DNA of 64,000 nucleotides from Otatea glauca. Its lineage: Eukaryota; Streptophyta; Magnoliopsida; Poales; Poaceae. Location: positions 387,001 through 451,000 of the forward strand of contig CM070725.1 of assembly GCA_036346275.1 (NCBI GenBank), read 5' to 3'. The translations under genes and the position numbers were made by a program. The notes under the pieces were generated by a model. That model was not told the origin of the DNA. It saw nothing but the letters and a program-made list of their open reading frames with translations, and did no database searches. Positions within the stretch are counted from its first letter, which is position 1. The number at the start of each line of letters is the position of its first letter. This document shows, in pieces, positions 44,280 through 56,850 of the stretch.

Positions 44280-47118
44280 ACACAGTGAAAACAACGATGA
44301 TAATACATCCATATCACGAATCAAATAATATTAATTAAGCAAAAAAGGTATCAGCCTTATAGTCAATTATTACAAATAAGCAGCCTCATGGTTTGAATTC
44401 AATAAAGTAGCAGGGAAACGAAATAATAGCAGTAGGATAAGTTCATCCATTTGCCTAACAGGTAATCGACTGGGGTACGCGTCCTAACAATCCAGATCAC
44501 CTTCGTCGTAACCACATGCAAATAACTCGTAGTCACCTTCAGTTTCTGCACACTCCTCTGTGGAAAGTTGGGATGTTGCAAGGGTGAGCACAAAATGTAC
44601 TCTGCAAGTCTTGTAATCATAATGCATGATAACTATATGTAAGGCTAAACAATTGAAGGCATAATATGGCTCTTTTAGCATAAATCAAAATTTAACTTTA
44701 AATACAACTAGTAATTCCACAAAGCATTATTTGACCAAAATATAATAGTATAATAATTAAATTTGATATGACAACTATAACATGTTCTATCTACCTAACT
44801 GGCTCCATCTGCCAAACCATAACTTGAGAATTCCATCTACTCACGGATCCCCAAACCATCATTATCATTTAAAACAAAACCATAAAATCTATAATGTGCA
44901 AGCGTACCTCGCTTGCCCTTGACCGTGAGCATGGCTACTTAAGTAGTTTTAACTCTGCAGAGTGTGTACAACTTTATTCACAAGACATGATCGTCTCTTG
45001 TTGCTATGCAATTAACACACTTCCTTTGGTGTATCGGTAGAGAGATCATGGCAAGGCCTTTACAATGTACAATCCTGCTATTAACCTCGCTCGCTAAGGT
45101 TTCACCGTCGAAGGGTTCAATCTGCCCAATCGAAAGCCCTCTCTTGCGCCTGCCATCATCTGGCACCCACCAACTGGCGAAGCTAATAACGAGACACAAA
45201 TTAATTAGCCAGGTCGTAATCATATAGAGTTATAGTTGTATAGTACTACTCGATCCATGTAACACACGCTTCGGTCCTTAATTGACTAGGGCGGAACATT
45301 CACTTTCAAGGTCTCGTGCTTCTTACACCCGCCAAACATCTATCCACCCTGGTCTAAACTATTTTTCCACTTTATTTCATTTAAATAATAGCAGCAACAC
45401 CAATTGCCGCAACTTCACAAATAAGTTTAAACAATATTTGAAATGATTCCCATAAAGGCATAATACCGAAACGTTTAAGCTGGACTAAACAATTCTACCG
45501 TCCCTTGCTACTCTACTGGTTATCACCAAATAAAATAGCTAGTATCATCTAGGGTGATAAAGGTTTGACATGATCAATATCAATGAGGGTATAACAAATT
45601 CTGGTATTTAACTATATCCTAAAACTATATTTAAAGTACATTGCATAAAGTAAGCATACATAATTTAAAACAACATAAGCATTTTATAAATTTGAGTTCA
45701 ACATGTTCAATGATGACTTGCCTTCGCTAGCTTCTGCTGGTTTTACCTTTGTCTGATGATACGATTAAGCTTTGACTGTGTCGTTTACAAGCGAAACGAG
45801 AACAAATAAATAAAATAAATTCAAAAAAATAAAAAATTGAAAATAATGGTACTGGAAGGTAGATCCTGAATTTATATGAATTTAGAAATTTGAATCACTG
45901 GAATCGAAGCTCGAACAAATGAGAACGGGCTCCTAAAAGATTCTCAGATAAAAAAGGAGAGAAAATGAAAGGGGGTGACGTGGCGCAATCTGATTGGATG
46001 GAAATTTTGGATTTTCTAGAAAAAGAGAAAAAGAAAAATAAATTCCACTGACACGTGGGGCCCACGCGTCAGTGGCTTGGTCCACAGTGGATTGGGAGCA
46101 CCGAGGGGATTTGGGGTGACGTGGCAGATCAGCCGACGTGGGATGCCATGCGGCGGGCTAGGGATGACGTGACTGGTCCACATGGCCGCTGACGCAGCCG
46201 ATGACGCAGATGCACGGGCGCGCGATGACGTGGACCGACGCTTTGGCTTCAGCGCCGTGGTGGCGGGACGCGAGGCGACGCATGGAGACCATGTGGCGAC
46301 ACGCTGGCGAAAACCAGCGCGACGACGGAGTGGCTCGGCGGTAGCACGGGCCCACCAGAGCCGGAGAAGAAAGCTCGGTCGACACGCAAAAACGAGACGG
46401 ATCTGCACCGTGTTTGGGGCAAAAAGAAGAGGGTGGCGCAGGGAGCTTGGCGGTGCAAGCGATGGCGGAGGAGGCTTACCCATGGCGAAGAATGGCGACG
46501 GAGAAGACTAACAGCCTGGCAGCACGAGGCGATGGCTAGGTTTTGTGATTTGACGGCGCTCGGTGCGGCAAACCTTGGAAAAAGAGAGAGGGGGCAAGGA
46601 GGCTCATTAAATAGGCGCGGCGCGGCGCGGGTGATACGGAGACGAAGGGCGTCAGTTGCAGACAGGTGAGTCTCGCGCGTCAGCAAGCGCGGCTCGGGGA
46701 TAGGTCGCGCGAGGCTGGGCCGCGGGAAGGTGGGGCGACGGCCCAAGGAGAGGAAGGCCAGGCCGGGCGACGGGGAAAAAGGAGCGGCCAACGCGGGAGA
46801 AAAAGAAACAGGCCGGGGCAAAGGGAAATCGGGCTGGGTGGAGAAGAAAAGCGGCCCGTCGAAAAAAAAGAAAATAAAATGGTTTTTCTTTTAGGAAAAT
46901 TCGAGAAAATCAAGAAAAGCCAAAATAATTTAGGAAAAAATTCAGAAAAATCTCAAAAATACTTTTAAGCATTTGAAACCAATTAAATTATTTTCAACTT
47001 ATTTAAACTTATAATTTTGGTTCAATTTGTTTTTCTTGCAGTTGAGAGCTCAATTTAAATTCACAAAATTTTTAAAACTTTGGAAAAATTTTAAAAGGCT
47101 AAAATTTGGAATGTTACG
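44280..47118 (-). repeat. Long LTR-like segment, possibly a gypsy solo LTR
   Basis: On the minus strand it begins near 47118 with a GTAACATTCCAAATTTT-like start, close to the TGTAACA(C/T)CCC start of long grass gypsy (Tekay/Del-type) LTRs. It then runs through a GC-rich section (46050-46830) with long ORFs on both strands that look compositional. There is a GC-rich dyad at 46045-46075. No second copy and no target duplication were found, so the left edge (about 44280) is uncertain. It could also be a fragment of something else. Confidence 0.4.
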
Positions 47119-47470
47119 GCGCTAAACAGTGCAAAATCACTATTGAGCTATTTTTTTCTTTTTCATATCTTTCATCTGAGATTGATTTTGGCCTTTAAAT
47201 TTTATAAGGTTATAGAAACTCACCTCCCCTACTTATGGTAATTTTTTGAGAATATGTGAAAACTTGTACATGTAGTTTTCACGAACTAAGAATTTAGTTC
47301 TATTTGTCGGCCCTTTAGTAAAATAATTAAAAAATTCTCAAAACATTATCATACATAGGGGAGGTGAGATTCTACAATCATAAAAAATTTTAAGACGAAA
47401 ATCAATCTCAGCTAAAAGATATGAAAAAGAAAAATTCGGCTCAATAATGATTTTGCATTGTTTAGCGCTT
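47119..47470. mobile_element. Foldback (long inverted repeat) element 1
   Basis: The left arm, about 47119-47262, starts GCGCTAAACAGTGCAAAATC. The right arm, about 47326-47470, ends GATTTTGCATTGTTTAGCGC. The two are inverted repeats of about 140 bp around a 60-bp loop. It is non-coding, and no clear duplication flanks it. Confidence 0.75.
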
Positions 47471-47822
47471 TATCAATTTCATATATTTCAAATGCGATTG
47501 AGTTTAGTCTTCAAATTTTATAAGATTGTAGAAGCTCATCTCCCTTACATATGGTAATTTTTTTGAGAATTTTTGAAAACTTTTACATACGGTTTTCATA
47601 TAAAATCAGTAACATCTTGTGTAACAGTGAGTAATATGTTATTTTCTGGATAGTAAAAGTCAATATATCTTGTGTGAACTATAAATCTTTGAAAATCAGA
47701 TGTACATATTTTCAAAAATTCTCAAAAAGTTACCATACGTAAGGGAGATGATATTCTACAACCATGCAAAATTTGAAGACAAAAATCATCCTCATTTGAA
47801 AGTTATAGCATTTATTAGTCAT
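47471..47822. mobile_element. Foldback element 2, related to element 1
   Basis: Arms at about 47471-47585 and 47711-47822 (CATCTCCCTTACATATGG against CCATACGTAAGGGAGATG) around a 125-bp loop. The arms also resemble those of element 1 (CACCTCCCCTACTTATGG). An (AT)n run follows at 47839-47862. Confidence 0.7.
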
Positions 47823-50403
47823 TTACTACACGTAGCTTTTATATATATATATATATATATATGCAATCACCCTCTATTTGGCAAATCACTTTTGCATATA
47901 GTAGTACATTGGAGTACTTGGTTGCTTATTAATCTCGGATGCCTGCCTACCCTGAGTGTACCTTGATTTCCTGTACCGCTCGTCGCACAATCTTTTCCAT
48001 ACATCTCACATGTAACTAATTCGCTGTTGTAACACTCTAGTTTAAAATCTATTTAATGCTTAGGTCATTTATAGAGCGGATCTGCACACACGTAAGGTGC
48101 TATGATTTGGATCAACAGTCATTATATACTAGTGTAACTTTATGTGAATTGGTAATGCGGTAAACAATGGGGTATTACGGTTGTTAAAATGAGAGGGGGA
48201 AGTCTTCTGGTAAGCGATGTCTCTTGTGAAAAATTGTAGCAGATGTTTTCTTAAATGCATTTAGATTTGTCCAGAGAATTTGGGAATACAATGTTCTAAA
48301 CAGAGCCTTGCACTGTGACAATTGGGGAGATGAATAAGCAAAGCAATCCAGAAATAGGCAGGAGAATTTATCCCATAATTACCCAGATGATTGATTACAC
48401 ACAAAAGTTAAAGAAGTTTTACTTCTTCTGTTGGTAATCTAGGATTTAAATACGAGGAAGGTGAACTCATGAGAATGTAGATCAAGTGTTTTCTTATATA
48501 TTTTCTTTCTTTTCAGAGAACAAGTGCTTCCTAATAGTTTTCAGTAAGGCGAAGACTGAAGAGGACAAGAGGAGAGTGGAGATGGAGACTACTTGAGAAA
48601 TACACTACGTAATTAAGCTAGGTGGAATTAAAGTTGATAGGATCTACACAGACAGCGGTTGCAAGTAGGTAGGGTGTCCGCATCAGTTAGGCTAGCTGGT
48701 TCAATATATTCAAAGCTAGCTGCAGTATTCTGCTCATGGTTTTGGGTTTCTTGTTTTTGTGCCAAAGCCAGAGTATATGGTTGGTGGCAGATCAAGTTCA
48801 AGAGACAGCTCCAGCACCAGCAACCAGCACCAGCACCAGCACCAGCACTGGGAGGAGAATCACTGTGGGGTCCCTACATGCATCTCTCTCCCTTTGATAT
48901 CCCTCCCTCCCTCGTGTACAGACAAACAGACACCTCCCAAGTCCCAACTCAAGCAATTGAATAGCTAAATAGTAATGGCCTACTTGAATCAGAGGCAGCT
49001 GACACAACATGTCTCAAGTGGAGCTCAAAGCTCATCACATGTTTAATTTGGTTGCATCAAAACCATATGTCCATTCTTACGATTCCGTGTTTTTAGAAGG
49101 AGGAGGAGGAGGAGAAGAAGTAGTAGTCAACTACTACTAAAATTGACCCAATAAATTACTACGAAGCTTTCATCTCCTATACACTACACTAGAAATAGCA
49201 TCGAGGCACAAGCTTACTCAATATGTAAAGTTGCTCTAGTATGTAGTCTTTATAATTAGAGTAAATTTCGCAGAACTACCATGTTTATTAAATAGACAGA
49301 CTATCAAGAAACTACAAGTTTAAGGATCTATCTCGCAAAACTACATATTTTATAAAATATCGTATCACAAATCTATTGTAACAACTTTGCCTTCACAGTT
49401 CCACATGGCAACCTCTAGCCGTGAACGGGAATGAATATATATATGTTGCACTTGAAACATTATTCTCTGGATGTGGCCACGTTAGGAGGAAGTTGAAGAT
49501 TGCCACAAGACTTGCTACCTCGTTACAATTTGTGCACCTCGATCTGGTCCTGATTCTTGCACTTGTGTCCGTGCTTTGTCACCAACTACAAGAAGTGATA
49601 TAGATGTCGTGTCCTGACGTGGTCACAGCCAGAGAAGAGGCGTCACATGTCGTGTTTATAGTGTAACATGCCCGTCCGTAAGCGAGAGGCTAGCACGTGG
49701 GACCATCGAGTCAAAGCTGCTACATGTAGCTTAAAACCTGTAGCTTTGTGATACAACACCTTAAACCTCTTGTTTCTTGATTGCCTTTACAATAAATCTA
49801 TAACTTACCGTTACAAACACTATGTTATTTTCTGCATTTCCAATCTGTTACAATCAGTTGCAGCATGTGAGGTGTCATTGAAGAAGCATGTATCATCCTT
49901 AACCAAGGAGGTGACATTGAAGATGCTATATATTACTATCAAATTTACACTCACATTGAGATAAACGAGTCGTCGCATCAAAAAACCAATCTCAATAATC
50001 TCCTTTTCGTTTGCAACATAGGAGAGCTTCTGATTGTGCAGATTCTGGATTATAGGAGAAGCTACTTCTGATTGTGGCCGGGATAATCGCGTCAGGCCGG
50101 CTGTGCATGAAAGTGGAGGAACGGGCCAGCGAGAATCAGTAAGAATCAGCTGGCACCCAGATTCTTCTTCTATGTAGAGGACAACTTCTGATTGTGGGAG
50201 AAGCTATCCAGAATCCTTCTGTTCGGCAAATAATTCGATTTTCTTTTAAACAGAAGTTGTCCCGAAGAGGGCCTTAGTCAATGCACACCACTAGCACCGT
50301 GACTTCCCATCGTGCACAGTTGCACTTTGCACGATCCGTAGGTGTCAAGGCTGGCCAAATATGCTGACCAATCCGTACATGCTTACCTTATTTTTTATAA
50401 TTA
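47823..50403. other. Intergenic
   Basis: No gene recognised. A CAGCAC/CAGCAA run lies at about 48810-48848. 49262-49800 contains repeated 'AACTACA...TATCGTATCACAAA'-like phrases on both strands, suggesting an unclassified repeat. 50030-50272 resembles a MITE (ends AGAGGGCC) without a confirmed partner end. Confidence 0.45.
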
Positions 50404-52540
50404 TGAAAGACAATGTGGAGGTCTATCCAGGTATGTGATAAGTTATTGATAGTGTTTGAGCATGTGATGCTCGAATTTGAGTTGTTTTGAATTCAATTTT
50501 GAATTTGAAGCAATTTGAGGTGCTGTTAGGTTAAGGGCGGCACTACAGATTATGTAGGAGCGGTAGTGCTGGCTAGGTTGCATTACCGGCCTGGGTTGGC
50601 AGCAGTGCCGGCCCTGCGGAGCTATCGACCTTAGGAGTGGTAGTCTTTTAGCAGAGAGGTGTTTTCTCTAGGGTTAGACAAAGGAGGCACTACCGGCCGG
50701 CCTCCATTGGCGGTAGGTATTTTTCAGAGAGGTGTCTCTCGGGTCTGATCAATGCGAGTGGTAGTAACTGCCAACCACGAGTGGTAGTGTCGGGGTGCGG
50801 TACTACCGGCCCTGGGTGGTGGTAGTGCCGACTTCACTGCAAATTTGTGTTTAATGGTTTGCATTATGTGATGATTAATGCATATATTATGAACAGTGTA
50901 TGATGGTTTGCTTGTCTGTGTTGGTTGCAGGACTCCGAGGTTACGTTATGGTGAGGCAAAGGCGAGACCAGAACTAGGCTAGGAGAGCTGAGGTCCAGAA
51001 CGGTCAAGGGGCGTCGAAAGATGACAGAGGCCAGGAGGTGGTTGCAAACCGGGGAGACAAGGAACTGGAGCGTGATGCACTGGTGATGGACATAATGGGC
51101 AACAACATGGTCCGGGATTAGGCTCAAGGAGAAGTTGAGGTCCAGAACAGTCAAGAAAGCCGATGCCGCTATGGTAAAGCGGAAAAAGACATGTGGCGAT
51201 TAAGTGACTTGGGCTCATTTGTAAGCGAGGAAGATTCGGGGGAGTCCAGATACGTGAGAGGCTTGGCAGGAAGTCATCTGGGCCACGTGAAAAAGGCGAA
51301 GCATAGCGATACTTCGAGAAGAAGGAGACCAGTCATTGGAGCAAATTGGTAATTTGTCTAATACTGGCAGTCGAGGTGGTTTGGAAAACCGCGGTGGTGG
51401 CATAAATGGTATAGGTCACACCAAAGTAGAGTTTGACGCAAATTTTGGCTCGCGGAGCGGCTTTGGCATCAATGTAATGACCGCTTTGAGAAGCGTGCTC
51501 GTGTGGGTGAAAAACCTGTTAAGAATGTTAGGTTTCGGGTCCCATGTAAGAGTGGATGGTATTCACCTTAGTGTCCAAGTTTAGGGTTAGAGTTGCCTCC
51601 ACTATATAAGGATATATAGTAGGAGGTGAGAACTTGAGACCTTAGACTTAGTCACTAGAGAGATTTAGGTTTTTTACAAGATTTTGGTGTTCTTGTGTGG
51701 GTGTGGGTGTGGGTGTGTGAGTGCTCGTTGGGAGTTTTGCCCTTAGGTGAGAGGCTTTATAATCATCCATCTTGCTCTAAAATAAAGATCAAATTCGTGC
51801 TCAAGTTTTTATCTCAAGTTTCGATCTTCTTCTTGCTTTACTCTTGATCTTTTCTTATGGTTTCTTTTTTGCTTGACCTTGTGCTGACAAGGATGAACAA
51901 TTGATGGATGTATTCTCTGTAGATCATCTCCCAATCATCTAGGCAAGCCTCTTCTTGATCATCCAAGTTTCTTCAAGGAACCGGTTTTTGGTTTGAGAAG
52001 GAAGATTTTGAGTTATATCTTGATCTTGGACATTTATGAGTAATTTTTTCGGTGTTCTTGCTTGCTAGGACATGTGGGAGGTCATCTAAGATTATCTTAA
52101 TCATTAAATCCCCACGAGCAAGCTAAGGGTGAAGTTTTGGTTTTTGACCCTTTTTGGTGCAACCTTCGGCAAATTCGAAAAAGATCAGAACTTTGATGTC
52201 AATCCTTGTGATTGAATGTTGGAATAGATTTCTGACACTCATAGAAAGGTGTATGCAAAGTTTCGCGGGTTTTCGATCAGCCTATCAAAAGATACAACGA
52301 TTTTCGTTTTTGAAGTCGTGTTGATTTTACTGTTTCTGTCCATGTTTTGCTGTAGCGCGGCACCATTGCTATAGTAATCCCGGTAGTACCGGCTATCTAC
52401 GATTGGTAGTGCTGCCCCTGGTGCTGATTTTTAGAAGATTTTTATTCTTCCGCTCTTCTGAGGTTTTGGTTGGACCCTGCGGGGGGGGGGGATTGTTGTG
52501 TGATCATTCACCCCCTCTGATCGCTATTTCCAGTTCTTCA
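50404..52540 (+). repeat. Probable solo LTR, SIRE/Maximus-like copia family
   Basis: About 2.1 kb, starting TGAAAGACAATGTGGAGG and ending with a CACCCCCTCTGATCGC block and TTCTTCA. Both ends align with the LTR at 56390-58655 (TGAAGGATTATGTGGAGG, CACCCCCTCTAGTCGC), and the order of internal blocks is the same. No primer site follows. The flanks AATTA and AATTC are a near-identical 5-bp pair. This fits LTR-LTR recombination that removed the inside of the element. Confidence 0.72.
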
Positions 52541-53930
52541 AATTCAGTAAATGGAAGCAAACAAATTTTACATCACTTAGCTAGTAGCTACTATGGCAAG
52601 AACTAATGAATGATCTCAAATAAATTCCAAGTCACAGCGCAAAAAAAAAAAAAAAAACAGGCAAAGCACGCAGTTTTGTTAGAGTTAGCTGACTGAATGT
52701 TGTCTTCCAGTGATTTAAGAGACACATGGGCTGGCATATTGCAACTTGACAGTTGACAGACACTTTACCCTTTAGATTTGACATGGAAACTTCTCCCCAA
52801 TAATACCAGAAACAATTGAAGGTTCAACCTTGCCTCAGGCAAAGAAAAAATGGCACCTACTGTTGCTGTTGCCCCAATGAATAAACCCCCTTGCAGTAAT
52901 GGAAGATAATTGCATTCTAGCTACCTGTACTTTTCGGTTTTGTTGTACCAAACATTCATACTTTGTACTACCGAGCATGCATGGATCATAGATATTACAT
53001 GGAATTAAGACTCGATAGATGAGAACAAATGAAAAGAACAGCCTTCCTTTGATGGCAACGGTGGGCCTCTCAGGTCCACTGCAAAAGGTACAAATCATCA
53101 TCACTTTCTAACCAACTTGATTAAGTGTGATGCTGCAATGTAACAACAGGTCATCATTTTCTATCAACCTCAATCAACTTTCTACTTTTCGAGCCCAACA
53201 TTGAATTGAAGCGCCAGAAGAAGATCACGGAGACGCACTAGCTAGCGCAAGAGGTTACTCCACCATCAACAGTACTAGCTTCTAGGAGTGAGCAGGTTTA
53301 GTGGAGTGTTGTAGTGAAAGAGGGAATCTCGTGCGTTGGCCCACCCATCAACACGCAATGACACAAGCTGACATGAGAGAGAGATAGAGAGAGCTTGCAG
53401 CGAAACTAGAAGGATTATAACTGGGAGACAGAAAGGGAACCCAATCACAAAAATGAAAATACTAGCAGAAAATAATGATTTTGCAGTAGCGCATTGTGAA
53501 GTGGGAAAGTTTAAGAAGGTGGAGCTTCGCTTGCAGGAAACTAAATGCAGGTAGATCAAGAGGAGGGAGGGGATCCAGGGTACCCGTCGATCTCCGACAA
53601 AGTGTGGGGTGGGGTTAAGTTGGAAGAATGTCACAGAGAGCCTGCAGCCACAAACGTACGCAGTCTCTACTCTACACGCATATATCTGGATTCTTATCCA
53701 CAGATTGCCGTGCCTCTGATTATAAAGGCAGAGGGTGCACGAATATGCATGGGATTCTGATTATAAACAGGCCCCTAAGTCTGAAGATGCAGCAGAGCTA
53801 GCTAACGAAAAGGGGCATGCGGTATATATATATATATATATATATGATTATCAGGTAGTAATAACGTATCTGGCCAGGAACAGGAAGAAAGAAAAAAAAA
53901 AGACGATGGCTTCCTTCCCTAGTGGGCAAC
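52541..53930. other. Intergenic
   Basis: AT-rich with a poly-A run at about 52641-52657 and an (AT)n run at about 53822-53845. No gene recognised. Confidence 0.5.
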
Positions 53931-55081
53931 CAGTGGCGAATCTAGGTTAAAAGTAGAGGTGGGGCTTCTATATTGAAGTTCTAATTTAATATAAGCATAA
54001 TAATGATACATCTACCGATCTATTGCCAACCAAATTCCAAATTTATACATATTAAATCAGAGAGATAAAAATATCAATCAGTCAATAGAATATAGACTTG
54101 GAGCAATAGAATACAAAAATCAAACACCAGTTATCACAACAAAAGGTATTCAGGCACGAGGTATTGTATTGAGGCTTGGGGCAATTCTTTTATACCAAGC
54201 AAAGCAATCAATGGCGCTAGAGAATTAGTCCGGCTCTGGTGTCCTCGTCCTAGCGGTCAATACGAAGCTGAGAGGCTCCTCGTCCTCGGTCGCTCCTCCT
54301 TGTCGATCGCCTCAGTTCCTATCTGGGCTCTAGTGATGTGCGTTCGGCCGCCGGCTGGACGGAGTGAGCCTCGGTTCCTCTCTGGGCTCTGGAGATGCGT
54401 GTTCGGCCGCCGGCTAGACGACGCTCCGAGCAGCAGATTCTTCTCTTTTGGTGATGCACGTTCTGCCCATCTCCCGATAATGCGTGTTCCGCCCGACGCT
54501 CCAGCTGGCGATGCGCGTTTTGCCTGACGCTCCTCTGGCGATGCGCGTTTCGCCCGGCACTCTGAGCGGCCGATAAATCTTCCTGTTGCCTATCGGCTAC
54601 CCGCCTGCCTTGGCCCTGGTGCACGCTTGGTGCCCTCGACTGGTCTCAGGCGCCGTCGGTCTTGCGTGCCAAAGCGGTCGGCGAATCGACCACCACCGGC
54701 GCGTGGTCACGCCCTCCGTCGTCTCGCCCCACGATCGTCCGTGACGTCGATGTCGCTGTGAGACGACATCGACACTGTTCATCTCTCAGACTCTTAGTGC
54801 TGTGCTACAGTAAAGGATGTCGAGTATTGTACCAGATGAAAGCCCATGAGAGTAAGGGAGCCCATGACTAATTTTGATGGCTCATTTACCTGGCAGTATT
54901 GTTTTCTACTTTTCTTCTTACATCTTACTCCCAATTGCCAGTTTCTAAACCTGCTGATTTGCTGCCATGGCTCCGCGTCTCTGCTTCTTTCTGGCATTGG
55001 GGATACTAGGGGGAGGGAGGGTTCGACCGGCTAGAGGTGGGGCTGGCGCCCCAACCAGCCCCAATGGTGGATTCGCCCATG
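53931..55081 (+). mobile_element. hAT-type non-autonomous element C
   Basis: Starts CAGTGGCGAATCTAGG and ends GTGGATTCGCCCATG, with a perfect 8-bp duplication TGGGCAAC (53923-53930 and 55082-55089). The termini match those of elements A, B and D. The outer parts are AT-rich. The centre (54220-54790) is GC-rich with short repeats of a GATGCGCGTTTCGCCCGACGC type. No transposase was recognised. Confidence 0.9.
54300..54580 (+). repeat. GC-rich short repeats inside hAT element C
   Basis: A phrase of the type CTCTGGCGATGCGCGTTTYGCC recurs about five times with drift and changing spacing. ORFs in all frames run through it, so coding cannot be judged. Confidence 0.55.
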
Positions 55082-55089
55082 TGGGCAAC

Positions 55090-56389
55090 CCATCCAATCA
55101 GTGCGCTGAGACTGAGAAACACCCATCCAAATTTTAGACCTTTAGATCAAAGATCAAGCCATCCATCAAAATACAATCCCACCTCCCTTCACGTCTTACG
55201 GATCTCACCGCGATCCAATGCTCCAAAATTTGGATGTTTCTTTGCTAAGAAAACATCCGGATGATGTTTATCAAAAACCCGTCCCAAAATTAATAAAAAG
55301 TAATTGCCCCAAAATTACTCGTATAGCATTCGGCCATACGGAGAATTCATCAAGCGGTAAGGGGGGCATCAGAGCCAGCCAAGACAGATAGTGCATTGCA
55401 ATTGCAGTATCAAGCAACAGCCTTTTCTTACCTGATCGAGTTTGTTTGAAATTGCAGTGCAGACCCCCAAAACAACTGGCATTGTGGAAAGACTAGATTC
55501 ATAGTACGTAGTGTGTGCTTGATGAAGAGGGAGAGATACGACAAGCAGACGCATACATATACATAACTGTTCTGCGTGTCTATATGTAATACTCCAGTTA
55601 GATAGCTGGTGTAAACGCCCTTGATAAAACTAAGTAATTAAGATGGCATTGATCTGGATGTATCATCATTTCGTTTGTGAATAGATATACTGACTGACTT
55701 GAGCCATAAGCTACAGCACACAGTAAGTACTATTTGTCAGTAGTACATTATATTTTACAGCTCGCGTCTGCGCGGCAGGCATGCAATGCAAGCACACCGG
55801 CCATCAGCTAGAATTCAGAAGAGATGTAGCACCACCGATGGAGCGCATGCAAATTAACACCGGATTGCGCCACAGAGAAGAGAAGGATCGTTCGCGGGAT
55901 TCTGGAGGGAACGAGTAGAGTATAATAGGACTAACTAACTAGCATAGAAAAAACCTGGATCCGGATTGGGATTAATGGCGGCGACGGCGCCGGCGACGGA
56001 CGGTGGTGGCTTCTTGACTTGTGAATCGAATCGAAGACGGCCCAATTCTTTTTCCCTGCTTTACATGCATGCATTCATTTTAGGCCTGCCAGCCCGTTCA
56101 AACCATCCAGGCATCGCTCCCATCATCGTTAATTATTTTCTTCTTTAACTCATTTCTACTGTCTCATCATCATGTCTTCCTTGTGCCTACCAATTAAATT
56201 AGCTTCCCCTCAGGGGGAAAAGAAAAAAAACTAGGCTCACAACAGAATTGTAGTATCTAGCTACTATCCCTTCGTGTGCCCAAAGTTCCTAGTTAGTAGT
56301 ACTCCGGTATAACTCTATAAGTAAGAAAGTGACGAGGATAAAAGGCCGTACTCTATTTTGGGCTCATAACAGTTAAAGGCTATACATTG
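55090..56389. other. Intergenic between hAT element C and the copia element
   Basis: No gene recognised. GC-rich bases at 55975-56010 are low complexity. Confidence 0.5.
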
Positions 56390-56646
56390 TGAAGGATTAT
56401 GTGGAGGTCCATCCATGTTTGTGATGAGTATTTGACTTTATTTGAGCAAGGTGTGCTCAAGTTTGAGTTTGATTTGGATTGTTTTTCGAGCTGGAGCAAT
56501 TTGAGTTACTGGTTGGAGACTACCGTCCGACCCGAGATCTCGGGTCGTCCGACCCGAGTGGTCGGGCTTTGGCTGGTTGGAGACGGTCGTCCGAGGCCAG
56601 TGGTCGGGTCGTCCGACCTGAGAGGTCTGGGCTTTAGCTGGTCGGA

Positions 56647-56850
56647 GACCAGTCGTCAGACCTCGAGTGGTCGGGATGGAGACCAGTGGTCAGACCATGG
56701 TTGGTCGGGATGGAGACCAGTGGTCAGACCATGGTTGGTCGGAATGGAGACTAGTGGTCAGACCTCGAGTGGTCGGGATGGAGACCAGTGGTCAGACCAT
56801 GGGTGGTCGGGATGGAGACCAGTGGTCAGACCACGTGTGGTCGGGGTTTT
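56647..56850 (+). repeat. 34-bp tandem repeat, six copies, in the LTR
   Basis: The unit begins GACCAGTGGTCAGACC and ends TGGTCGGGATGGA. Six near-identical copies run head to tail with a few substitutions each (for example CATGG or CTCGAG in the middle). The unit length is not a multiple of three, so successive copies change frame, and the ORFs across it are incidental. Confidence 0.88.

Noticed and set aside
46016..46968. Long GC-rich ORFs (155-190 codons) on both strands
   Set aside because: No protein motif. They are open because of GC composition and lie inside a long LTR-like segment.
48659..48968. 101-codon ORF with QPAPAPAPA
   Set aside because: Encoded by a CAGCAC simple repeat. No start context or homologue.
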